Assembly (NCBI GenBank): GCA_001915545.1
Contig: MNQS01000117.1
Location: forward strand, 1-63,788
DNA length: 63,788 bases
Direction of reading: 5' to 3'
From: Bacteroides sp. 43_108
Lineage (GTDB): Bacteria; Bacteroidota; Bacteroidia; Bacteroidales; Bacteroidaceae
In this document: positions 1 to 7,747 of the stretch, piece by piece
Layout of the letters: the number at the start of each line of letters is the position of its first letter
Numbering within the stretch: the first letter of the stretch is position 1
Program-made: the position numbers and the translations under genes
The notes under the pieces: generated by a model
What the model was told of the DNA's origin: nothing
Database searches by the model: none
The model's input: only the letters and a program-made list of their open reading frames with translations

Positions 1-1
1 G

Positions 2-25
2 GCGCAGGCGGCAATAGAGGAATAA
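2..25 (+). CDS. Possible C-terminal end of an upstream gene (partial)
   Basis: Frame 2 is open from the window edge and encodes AQAAIEE before a TAA. A strong hairpin follows 26 bases later, as expected after a gene end. Only seven codons are visible, so no function can be assigned. Frame 1 is also open to a stop at 33, so the frame itself is uncertain. It may be the chromosomal gene flanking the element or a gene of the element. Confidence 0.2.
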   Translation, partial: AQAAIEE

Positions 26-50
26 TCTCTTAAAAATATTATTTTTATAT

Positions 51-88
51 CAGGCTGTAATTCACCGTTTTATGGTAATTACAGCCTG
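51..88. terminator. 12-bp perfect inverted repeat, probable terminator of the upstream gene
   Basis: The arms caggctgtaatt (51-62) and aattacagcctg (77-88) are perfectly complementary around a 14-base loop. There is no long T tract, so termination is inferred from the position just after an apparent gene end and ahead of the integrase leader. Confidence 0.5.
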
Positions 89-108
89 ATTTGCGCTTAG
101 ACGGTTCG

Positions 109-116
109 TACATTTG
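109..116 (+). promoter_or_regulatory. Candidate Bacteroides -7 box upstream of the integrase
   Basis: TACATTTG matches the Bacteroides sigma-ABfr -7 consensus TAnnTTTG. The nearest TTTG upstream (90-93) is only 15 bases away, shorter than the usual 19-21, so only the -7 box is convincing. The same octamer precedes the transfer operon (11965) and the DUF4099 operon (32743). Confidence 0.35.
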
Positions 117-159
117 ACCGCAAAAAATGAGCCAAATAAACGTATTTGTTTTACTCTAT

Positions 160-210
160 GTTTACCCCAAAAATGGCCATGTTTACCCCGTTTACCCCAA
201 AGTTTTCCCC
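160..210 (+). repeat. Cluster of gtttacccc direct repeats in the integrase leader
   Basis: Three exact copies of gtttacccc lie at 160-168, 181-189 and 190-198, with a one-mismatch copy (gttttcccc) at 202-210. They sit within 80 bases of the integrase start. Such clusters next to int genes commonly serve as arm-type sites for the recombinase or as operators; which applies here is inference. Confidence 0.7.
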
Positions 211-238
211 ATTGTTTTATCATTAAAATATAGTAGGT

Positions 239-1735
239 ATGACAACATTCAAAGCAACGGTAAAAAAGCCAAGATCAGATGGATTCTATACAGTTTACAT
301 CAGAGTCACACATCAGCGCAAAACAAGTTATATAAAGACTAACAAGATTATTGATTCGGCTCATATAACCAGTAATGGTGAGTTAACAGACCCGGTAGTG
401 AATGAATATTGTGCTATAATCATACGCCAATATACAGACAAACTGAATCGTGTTGACGCTACATTTTGGGAACTTAAAGATGTCATAGAATTCCTTCACA
501 AAAATGATGAAGAGACATGCTTCAGTGATTATGCGAGAAAGTTTATTTCGAAGATGGAATCTGAAGGGCATGAACGTAATGCTAAAAACTATAAACTTGC
601 AGTCAATCATTTAGAACGGTATATAGGTACTACCAAAATCATGTTTAGCATTCTTACGACTTCTGTTTTGACACAATGGATTGACACATTGTATAAGACC
701 AGCAGAGCAAAAGAAATGTATCCCACTTGCATCAGACAGATTTTTAAGAAAGCAATCATAGAATTGAATGACGAAGAACGTGGTATTTTGCGTATAAAAT
801 ACAATCCATGGCTAAAAATTATAATCCCAAAATCAGACAATACACTGAAAAGAGCAATCAGTGCAGAAGCTTGTCGTGAATTCTTTAATCGTCCTCTGCC
901 ACAAAGTAAAATGATATCTCCCCTTCCTGAACTCGGCAGAGATATAGCCCTGCTTTCATTGTGTATGGGTGGTATTAACACGATAGACCTTTACGAACTG
1001 AAAAAGAAAGATTATAAAAATGGTATTATAGGATATAAGAGAGCGAAAACAAGACATAGTCGTAGGGATGAAGCATACATGGAGATTCGTATTGAGCCGT
1101 TTATACAGGATACATTTAACAAATATCTATCTACGGACCAAACAGATGAATATCTGTTTAATTTTCATAGTCGTTATAGTAATTCCGATAGTTTCAATGC
1201 CAATATAAATATGGGAATCAGGCGAATATGCCAAGATATGGGAATGTCCAAGGAGGAATATTATTGCTTTTATACGTTTCGTCATACCTGGGCAACCATT
1301 GCTCAAAACGATTGTGGAGCAAATATGTATGAGGTAGCATTCGGTATGAACCATAGCCATGGATTTAATATAACAAGAGGCTATGTAAAAATAGACTTTA
1401 CTCCAGCATGGGAACTTAATGCAAAAATCATAGACTTCATATTTTTCAGTAATAAAAACAGTAAACAGAGTTTGGTTCGTAACTTTGAATCACCTTCAGA
1501 GAAAATGTTTCGTATTACAAAAAAGATGATGATATATGGAAGAGCATATTTTAAAGGCGAAGTCATTGCCGAAGTTACGGACATAGGTTTTGATACCGTT
1601 GATGATGTTATTTCAGCACTTGCCAATCAGCTTCCTAATGACATACCCGTAGGATGTAATGTACAGTTCCGATTAACAAACTGTGATTCTCAAAAAGAAG
1701 CAGTATATGTCAGAAGTAAAGGTAAGGGATTCTAA
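239..1735 (+). CDS. Tyrosine recombinase / integrase of the ICE, Bacteroidetes type with a C-terminal extension
   Basis: This protein probably catalyses integration and excision of the element. An N-terminal SAM-like and core-binding region (about 1-200) precedes the catalytic domain. Visible catalytic features are the FRHTWAT motif (R348), NHS (H372) and the GYVKID nucleophile (Y382). At the Arg I position the protein reads MGGIN instead of the usual RG(M/I), and the residue three before R348 is Tyr rather than His. IntDOT-like Bacteroidetes integrases are known to lack Arg I, so this is probably family variation rather than inactivation. About 80 residues (roughly 420-498) follow the usual end of such enzymes, an extra domain of unknown role. 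The gene lies alone behind a direct-repeat cluster and is followed by a strong terminator. Confidence 0.93.
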   Translation: MTTFKATVKKPRSDGFYTVYIRVTHQRKTSYIKTNKIIDSAHITSNGELTDPVVNEYCAIIIRQYTDKLNRVDATFWELKDVIEFLHKNDEETCFSDYARKFISKMESEGHERNAKNYKLAVNHLERYIGTTKIMFSILTTSVLTQWIDTLYKTSRAKEMYPTCIRQIFKKAIIELNDEERGILRIKYNPWLKIIIPKSDNTLKRAISAEACREFFNRPLPQSKMISPLPELGRDIALLSLCMGGINTIDLYELKKKDYKNGIIGYKRAKTRHSRRDEAYMEIRIEPFIQDTFNKYLSTDQTDEYLFNFHSRYSNSDSFNANINMGIRRICQDMGMSKEEYYCFYTFRHTWATIAQNDCGANMYEVAFGMNHSHGFNITRGYVKIDFTPAWELNAKIIDFIFFSNKNSKQSLVRNFESPSEKMFRITKKMMIYGRAYFKGEVIAEVTDIGFDTVDDVISALANQLPNDIPVGCNVQFRLTNCDSQKEAVYVRSKGKGF

Positions 1736-1774
1736 ATTGGACACATAGAGGGAACAATTATCCTAATTCATATC

Positions 1775-1815
1775 AGAACCGTATCATTTCACTTACTGAT
1801 ACGGTTCTTTCTATT
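1775..1815. terminator. Terminator between the integrase and a convergent small gene
   Basis: A perfect 12-bp stem (agaaccgtatca at 1775-1786 with tgatacggttct at 1797-1808) and a 10-base loop are followed by ttctattt. It lies between convergent genes and may act in both directions. Confidence 0.8.
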
Positions 1816-2023
1816 TGTCCGGTTGATTCCTGGGCATGATTTCACGGCCTATAATTATAGCAAAGACAAGTATGATAAGCTTCCATATAAGAATGAAAGT
1901 TTTTTTGACCAACCAGACTGCAAGACGTATGGCAATCCTCAAAAGCCAGAATACCAGTTTCAGGAGTAGCATACCGATAATAAGTACCGGCAGCAGATAT
2001 ATAATAAACAGTAGTTCAAACAT
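1811..2023 (-). CDS. Small hydrophobic protein, probable membrane peptide
   Basis: This 70-residue protein is almost entirely Leu, Ile, Val and Phe with interspersed Lys, Arg and Trp, enough for two membrane-spanning segments (about 3-33 and 37-60), and ends in a charged tail. It converges on the integrase and shares its terminator region. No family is recognised. It could be a small membrane toxin or accessory peptide, or a chance ORF. The amphipathic, Trp- and Lys-studded pattern makes a real gene plausible but unproven. Confidence 0.45.
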   Translation of the reverse strand: MFELLFIIYLLPVLIIGMLLLKLVFWLLRIAIRLAVWLVKKTFILIWKLIILVFAIIIGREIMPRNQPDK

Positions 2024-2766
2024 AACGTGTAATATTTATGAGTATAAGAGCTTATTAATTATATAAATATACTAAAAATCAATGAGATACAGAAATTTAC
2101 GCAATACTATTTTCTTGTTGTCCGAGTAGTTTTTTTACTGATTATCAGTGTTATATCACCATGATAACGAGGTCTCTCCAGACTCTGATTACAGGGTTAT
2201 TCTACCTGAATGTTTCTGCAATACAGTTCAGATAAAATAAGATTTCCCGATAGCCATTTCATCAGCTGAATCAGCTACAAGATTTCATTTTCCCTTTTAT
2301 TGAGATTCCAATAACTTAGATAAGCAGGTTACTTTTACCATGCTATCATTGTATAGGGACTACATATTATATTGGATATAGGTTTTATGAGAACAATAGC
2401 CATCTATCCCATATAACTACATCTTTTGTGTTTTTGAAACTTTGATTTATTCAACCGAAGAATACGAAATATTATTTTCTGATTACCAAAATTACTATAA
2501 TCCAAAGATTAAATAATACCTGAAGCTTCTGTTTCTGAATACATGTAAATTAGTTTCAAACGTCTTAAAAACTCTATATAACAATAATACGCTATATGGA
2601 GTTTCTTATATAACTGGTGCTACAGCTCATGGTAAGCTGGAATATGCCTCCAAAGAATTGTGTTGTTGATTTCGGTTTGCAACGGCTTTCTCCGGTAAAT
2701 TTGGGTGTAATAATCATTCCCGGAAGGCATCGTTCTGCCGTGCAGAGTTTTCCAAGCAAGTTGTAC
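2024..2766. other. Gene-poor A+T-rich stretch between integrase region and oriT candidate
   Basis: No ORF here has convincing coding character; the short ones are shadows or random. I see no tRNA-like cloverleaf and no strong terminator. The stretch separates the integrase region from the mobilisation genes. Confidence 0.5.
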
Positions 2767-2860
2767 TTTTGTGGCCACAAAACTCCGTTTCGTACTCACA
2801 ATAGTAACTTGCCGAATGCTGGCGCATCGGAGCGGCTGGCCGCTGTTTCGCATGGCGAAA
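2767..2860. other. Palindrome cluster, candidate oriT
   Basis: Three inverted repeats are packed directly upstream of the mobilisation genes: a 16-bp perfect palindrome ttttgtggccacaaaa (2767-2782), agcggctggccgct (2831-2844) and tttcgcatggcgaaa (2846-2860). G+C rises here compared with the A+T-rich DNA on its left. Origins of transfer of MOBP-type systems usually sit just upstream of the accessory protein and relaxase genes and carry inverted repeats, which is the case here. No nic sequence could be identified. Confidence 0.5.
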
Positions 2861-2885
2861 GATGGTTCTGGAAATCTAACCACCA

Positions 2886-3284
2886 ATGTATCCAAGTATG
2901 AAGAATCAGAGAACCAAGTACATCAAGGTAAGAATGACGCCGGAGGAAGTACAACAGTTTAAGGAAAAATCCGCCTTCTATTCATCTGTGAGTCATTATA
3001 TACGCTCAGCACTGTTAGAGTATTCAAATATCGGAACCAAAAGGCAACTCGAACTGATGAATGATCTCGGTCTGTTTTACCGCAAATATCAGAATGAACT
3101 TTCTTGGGCTGGAGGAAACCTTAATCAGTCGGTTAAACGTGCCAATGAGCTTGCGGTAGCCGGGTTACTCGCACCCGGCTATATTCAGGAAGTTCTGTTA
3201 CCTGTTATCCTTGAAACTCAGGAAACATTGAACAGAATAAAGAAAGACCTTGATTATCTGACACAGAAAGCTGTCAGAATCTGA
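2886..3284 (+). CDS. MobC-like mobilisation accessory protein
   Basis: This 132-residue protein begins with a ribbon-helix-helix-like segment (TKYIKVRMTPEE followed by a helix through residue 45). A C-terminal helical part follows, with the GGNLNQ pattern (about 76-81) seen in MobC/MbpA-type relaxosome proteins. Such proteins bind oriT and assist the relaxase. It lies 26 bases after the palindrome cluster and 117 bases before the relaxase gene, the expected order. ATG at 2886 is used; an in-frame ATG at 2898 would remove four residues and is about equally likely. Confidence 0.85.
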   Translation: MYPSMKNQRTKYIKVRMTPEEVQQFKEKSAFYSSVSHYIRSALLEYSNIGTKRQLELMNDLGLFYRKYQNELSWAGGNLNQSVKRANELAVAGLLAPGYIQEVLLPVILETQETLNRIKKDLDYLTQKAVRI

Positions 3285-3401
3285 GTTATTAGTTACACGG
3301 TATTCAATCATTTCAGATATTATTATTGTGTGACCGTAGATTCATGAGTTTGAAGTATTTCGGCTACTCAGTCACATAAACCATGATAATTAGGATTAAA
3401 T

Positions 3402-4967
3402 ATGATAGCAACCATATTACCGGGAAGCACGAACTTTCATGCAGTCGGTTACAATGAACATAAAGTCTCGAAAGGTGTTGCACGGCTTATCGAGATTCAG
3501 AACTTCGGTTCACTCGGAACATTTCACAAACCTACCCCGAGTGAGTTGGTCAGTTATCTCCAGAAGTACAGTTCACAGAACAGCAGAATCAGGAAACCGC
3601 AGTTTCATGTGGCCATATCATGCAAGGGACACGAAATGTCGGAAGATGAGTTGCTGGATTTTGCACACCAGTATCTCAAGGAAATGGGATACGGGGAATC
3701 CGGTCAGCCGTTGCTTGTTTACTCCCATTATGACACGGAGAATACCCATCTTCATATCATCACTTCGAGAGTGGCACCTGATGGAAGAAAGATTCAGCAC
3801 AGCCATGAGCGCAGACGTTCTCAAGAAGTCATTGACCATATTCTTGGGAATAACAGGAAAAAGAAAACGGAAGATGATATTGATGCTGCCAAACAATATA
3901 CATTCTCTTCATTTGCCCAGTTCAAGGCAATAATGGTTTCCATGGGATATGAGGTCTATCAGAAAGATGAGAATGTATTCGTCAAGCATGGTGGAAAGGT
4001 TCAGAAGGAAATCTCTTTTTCTGAAATAGAAAGTCTTTTCAAGAGCGGTTATAGGGAAAGGACACGTTGCCGTCAGCTAAGAAGCATATTAAAGAAGTAC
4101 CGTGATGTAAGTTCCAACAAGGAGGAACTGCAGAAGGAATTGAAAACGAAGTTCGGTATTGACATTGTGTTCTTCGGCAAGAAGGATACACCATACGGAT
4201 ATATGCTCGTTGATCATGCAAACAAGATAGTCATTCATGGTGCAAGAGTACTGGCTGTAGAGGAACTCTTGGACTTTGCTACTCCTGAAGAGCGGTTTAA
4301 TCGGATTGAGGACTATATTGACCGATTACTGACACTTAATCCTAAGATTACCCAGAGTGAAATATACAGTAAAATAAGGAAGCAGCGTGCCTATATCAAG
4401 AAAGGCATCATTTATTTTGATGGCCAAAGCCGTCCGTTAAAATCTTTTATGGCAGAAGCAATCGACCGTAATAACCGTATAGCCATGGTAGAAATGTTCA
4501 GACCGGCTACTGAGACTGAACGGGATTTGCTTTGTAAGATATTCAAGGTTTCTCGGACTGATCTGGTAGATATATCTCCGGAAAGAACACACTACTACAC
4601 AGATGCTGTAAATCGATTGCGTGAGATATTCAATGATGAAAATGTTTCCTTTATCAGAAGCCGACTGCATGAAGAAGGTTTTACTATCCATCAGGAAGAG
4701 GATGCAATTTATGCTATAAATTTCAAGCAACACATCATTATAAATCTTACTGAAGAGAACTTCAATCTTGAACGATTGAATAAACGGCCTATGAAGAAAA
4801 TTAAACAACAAAAACAGCAACAAAACCGAAAGTATTCTTCACATCTTACTAGCAAAACCAAACTGCGTGATGTCGGTGATGCAAGCCATGGCGAGAATCG
4901 TGAATGGGAAGTTGGAAATAAAGGTAGTTATGATGATTTAGAGAATAGTTGCTATTTGAAAAGGTAA
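3402..4967 (+). CDS. MOBP-type relaxase / mobilisation nuclease
   Basis: Relaxases nick one strand at oriT and pilot it into the recipient. The N-terminal third carries the relaxase fold with the metal-binding motif HYDTENTHLHI (H109, H116, H118), the typical histidine triad of MobA/VirD2-like enzymes. Candidate nucleophile tyrosines lie near the N-terminus (for example Y17). Residues about 200-480 are a helical region of unknown fold, and the C-terminus is rich in Lys and Gln. At 521 residues it is of usual length for Bacteroidetes relaxases. The coupling protein gene is far away at 25 kb, so the mobilisation and T4SS modules are separate. Confidence 0.9.
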   Translation: MIATILPGSTNFHAVGYNEHKVSKGVARLIEIQNFGSLGTFHKPTPSELVSYLQKYSSQNSRIRKPQFHVAISCKGHEMSEDELLDFAHQYLKEMGYGESGQPLLVYSHYDTENTHLHIITSRVAPDGRKIQHSHERRRSQEVIDHILGNNRKKKTEDDIDAAKQYTFSSFAQFKAIMVSMGYEVYQKDENVFVKHGGKVQKEISFSEIESLFKSGYRERTRCRQLRSILKKYRDVSSNKEELQKELKTKFGIDIVFFGKKDTPYGYMLVDHANKIVIHGARVLAVEELLDFATPEERFNRIEDYIDRLLTLNPKITQSEIYSKIRKQRAYIKKGIIYFDGQSRPLKSFMAEAIDRNNRIAMVEMFRPATETERDLLCKIFKVSRTDLVDISPERTHYYTDAVNRLREIFNDENVSFIRSRLHEEGFTIHQEEDAIYAINFKQHIIINLTEENFNLERLNKRPMKKIKQQKQQQNRKYSSHLTSKTKLRDVGDASHGENREWEVGNKGSYDDLENSCYLKR

Positions 4968-5016
4968 ATATATCATGAAAGATGATTTCAACATCCTAAG
5001 AACTAATAATTAATAT

Positions 5017-5024
5017 TATATTTG
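5017..5024 (+). promoter_or_regulatory. Candidate -7 box for the MBL-HNH pair
   Basis: TATATTTG matches TAnnTTTG, 47 bases before the ATG at 5072. An aaagga Shine-Dalgarno-like sequence sits at 5056-5061. No TTG is found at the -33 spacing. Confidence 0.35.
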
Positions 5025-5071
5025 AATTTGTAATAATCTAATATATTTAATTTATAAAGGACATAATAATT

Positions 5072-6211
5072 ATGGTAAGATTTACAAGGACTTTTCACAC
5101 TGTTGGCCAAGGAGCTTTTTATTCTGAGAAAATAGAATATAATGATAAACAAGTTTTTAGGATGGTATATGATTGTGGATCTAAATCGATTCCTGAATCA
5201 CTTCTAGCCAAACGAATAAAATCAGATTTAGCAAATAATGTAGATATTGATATTTTATTTATTTCTCATTTTGATAAGGATCATATCAATGGTATTTATA
5301 ATTTAAATCCCAAATTAATTATCATTCCTTTTTTAAGCAAAGACCAAATCTTTCTACTAAAACTTTATAACGAACTTTATGAGAATGTTTATGATATTAA
5401 ACTAGCTGAAACCCCAGAAGAATTATTCCAAGAAGCTGAAGTAATACGAGTTTTACCTGATGACTCTAATAATGATGACTCTAATACTTTTAGTGAGATA
5501 AACATAAATATAGATCAACCACATAAAAGAAAGAATATTAAAAAACTTAAGAGTAAATCAATAATTCAATTATCAACTGATGTAAATTCTTTATGGGAAT
5601 ATATCCCTTATAATCCTAATTGGAATAAATATGCAGAATCTTTTAAAGAAAAGATTCTGGAAGAAGATTTGGATTGGGAAAAATTGACAAATCCTTCATC
5701 AAATAGTAGCTATATAAAAAAAAATCTTTCTATTTTAAAAAACATATACGATAAACTTGGTAAAAAAAATCTACACTCTCTGATCGTTTACTCAAATTCA
5801 ACAATTGATAATTGTATATCTATTAAGTTTTTTTCAAATAAATTCAATTTATACAACAAGTGTCTATATAATAGATTTTATCATTCAGGATGTATTTATT
5901 TTGGTGACATTACATTCAATTCAGAAATAGAAAATAGCTTTTATAAGTTTCTATCTGAATCTAAACGACTACAGAAAATAGGACTCTTACAAGTTCCACA
6001 TCATGGCTCAATAGATAGTAAGGGGCATAAAATAATTTCTTCTAATTATCTATTTAGAAAACCTATTATATGTATTATTAGTGTTGGTGAATTTAATCAA
6101 TATGGACATCCATCTGCATATCTTATACAGGAATTGCAACGTAATAATGGTATTGTTCTTATGGTAACAGAAGCTTCGTCAACTTTAATTTATTTAGAAG
6201 GTTTTATTTAA
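5072..6211 (+). CDS. ComEC-type metallo-beta-lactamase fold hydrolase (first gene of a two-gene cassette)
   Basis: The motif SHFDKDHING (H66, D70, H71) is the metal-binding signature of the metallo-beta-lactamase fold. VPHHGS (about residue 309) and a later GHPS are typical of the ComEC-like subgroup that hydrolyses phosphodiester or nucleotide substrates. A 150-residue insertion between the two halves is Asn- and Lys-rich. The gene is visibly A+T-rich compared with the transfer region, suggesting separate acquisition. Only 6 bases separate it from the HNH-like gene, so the two are probably co-transcribed. No substrate can be named. A role in mobile-element conflict is inferred from context only. 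Confidence 0.8.
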   Translation: MVRFTRTFHTVGQGAFYSEKIEYNDKQVFRMVYDCGSKSIPESLLAKRIKSDLANNVDIDILFISHFDKDHINGIYNLNPKLIIIPFLSKDQIFLLKLYNELYENVYDIKLAETPEELFQEAEVIRVLPDDSNNDDSNTFSEININIDQPHKRKNIKKLKSKSIIQLSTDVNSLWEYIPYNPNWNKYAESFKEKILEEDLDWEKLTNPSSNSSYIKKNLSILKNIYDKLGKKNLHSLIVYSNSTIDNCISIKFFSNKFNLYNKCLYNRFYHSGCIYFGDITFNSEIENSFYKFLSESKRLQKIGLLQVPHHGSIDSKGHKIISSNYLFRKPIICIISVGEFNQYGHPSAYLIQELQRNNGIVLMVTEASSTLIYLEGFI

Positions 6212-6217
6212 TTAGAT

Positions 6218-7531
6218 ATGGAAATTTGTTATATTTGTGGAAAGCAACTTTCTGATAATAACTCGTCTGAAACAGTAAAAAGACATAAAGAGCATATTAT
6301 ACATAATGGCCTATATGGCCGTTTGAAAAGTTCTAATATCCTTTGTGAACAATGTGGAAGTGCATATAGTAAAAATGATGCAAAATTTATAGAGCTATTT
6401 AATGGATTTATAGAACTACTTCATAATTATTTATATGCAAAAGATCATGGGAAAGATAAAGCAAAGCGTTTAAGAGCATATTTCAATCCGGAAAAAGAAA
6501 ACAAAACGGAAGTCGAATATTTTGCAGGAAAGGTATATCCTATAACTCCTTATTATGAGGTTAATAAAGATACGCAGGAAGTTAAAATCTTTGCACATAA
6601 AGATCGTCTGAAACATTTTGAAACAGTTCTTTTAAAAGAAAATCCAGAATTAAAAGAATACAAACGGATTTTAATTGATGACATTAGTAATAAAGGTAAT
6701 GTTGGATTATTTTTTTCTGAAAAAAATCCAGACTTTAATACGATTTTTAAAGATGGTATAACTAAAATTGCTACAGAATTCGCCCTTCACAATGGCATTA
6801 ATAGAAACGAAATTACCGAATCACTTATAATACACTCTGATAATTCTGCTTCTTTAGATTCATCTAAAACGCCAATTATACCTTATACACCTTCTTCTAT
6901 CTCTGATTTAATTTTTGCCTTAGTTGAAGATGTAATTAACCCTTATTATCCTTCCCATGTTATTCGTCTATATACAGAAATTAATGAATCAATAAAGACA
7001 TTAATTTGCTATGTAGACCTGTTTAGTACATTTCGCTATTATGTTATTCTTAATAAGAATTATACAGGAGCAGATGTTGATATTCATTATGCACAACGAA
7101 TATTAATTGAAACCGATGAAAATGGTAAACAACTTAATCCTATTTATGATTTAACCGAATCACTTTCTCTTATAATGAAGAACATTACATCATTGATGTC
7201 TAACTATTTAAAATGTAAAGAATTACCTGATTTATGTATAAATAAGGATATTATCGGATACTTCATTTCTAATGCTATAGAAGAGCAAGGATTAGAACAA
7301 GTCATAAAAGAGTTGGTAGATGGATATAATATTTCTAACTACTGTAAAAATATAATATACCATTATGATGACGCTGCACCTGTAATTAGGTCAATATGTT
7401 ATATGTCCAATGAAGCTGTTCTCAAAGATATTAATATAGTACGTGAATATACAATATTTAAATTTAATCAATTAGATAGGTTTTGTTGGAATATAGGTGA
7501 GTTTAAAAGAAATAATTCAAAAGACAGCTAA
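6218..7531 (+). CDS. HNH-like zinc-binding protein (second gene of the MBL cassette)
   Basis: The N-terminus has the layout of treble-clef HNH nucleases: CYIC (C4, C7), HKEHII (H23, H26) and CEQC (C43, C46), followed by N and K residues. This matches families whose HNH domain starts with CxxC and has an EHIIP-like motif. Here the Pro is replaced (EHIIHNGLYG). The remaining 370 residues are a helical region of unknown fold. Length 437. It follows the MBL gene by 6 bases with the same A+T-rich composition. If it is a nuclease, the MBL protein might control or complement it. That is inference. Confidence 0.7.
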   Translation: MEICYICGKQLSDNNSSETVKRHKEHIIHNGLYGRLKSSNILCEQCGSAYSKNDAKFIELFNGFIELLHNYLYAKDHGKDKAKRLRAYFNPEKENKTEVEYFAGKVYPITPYYEVNKDTQEVKIFAHKDRLKHFETVLLKENPELKEYKRILIDDISNKGNVGLFFSEKNPDFNTIFKDGITKIATEFALHNGINRNEITESLIIHSDNSASLDSSKTPIIPYTPSSISDLIFALVEDVINPYYPSHVIRLYTEINESIKTLICYVDLFSTFRYYVILNKNYTGADVDIHYAQRILIETDENGKQLNPIYDLTESLSLIMKNITSLMSNYLKCKELPDLCINKDIIGYFISNAIEEQGLEQVIKELVDGYNISNYCKNIIYHYDDAAPVIRSICYMSNEAVLKDINIVREYTIFKFNQLDRFCWNIGEFKRNNSKDS

Positions 7532-7551
7532 TTTTCTATAATAATTAATAC

Positions 7552-7741
7552 TCCATGAGGGTGTCTCAAAATTCATTTTTTGAAAAAATGAACTTATAAT
7601 TTGAAATTTGGGTACCGTTAAAGACTATAAAAGGGCAGTATCATTACTCAATACAGAGTTTGATACGGCCCCTTTTAAATATTATAGTTATAATCTGTAA
7701 CTTTAAAGAGTAGTCATTTTAGTTTTGACACACCTCATGGA
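7552..7741. mobile_element. MITE-like unit with 20-bp imperfect terminal inverted repeats; probably doubles as a terminator
   Basis: The left end tccatgagggtgtctcaaaa (7552-7571) is an imperfect inverted copy of the right end ttttgacacacctcatgga (7723-7741). The GGGTGTCTCAAAA and TTTTGACACACC style resembles ends of insertion sequences common in Bacteroides. Inside are a perfect palindrome ttcatttttt-g-aaaaaatgaa (7573-7593) and a hairpin pairing aaaagggc with gcccctttt (about 7627-7677). No transposase ORF fits in 190 bp. It lies between convergent genes. No clear target-site duplication is visible. Confidence 0.55.
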
Positions 7742-7747
7742 AACTCA

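Noticed and set aside
2592..2962. Several overlapping ORFs of 60-95 codons on both strands
   Set aside because: They overlap each other and the oriT-like palindromes and show no family motif. The MobC-like frame from 2886 is the only convincing one.
3439..3933. 164-codon ORF inside the relaxase gene
   Set aside because: It is in another frame of a clear relaxase and lacks domain patterns.
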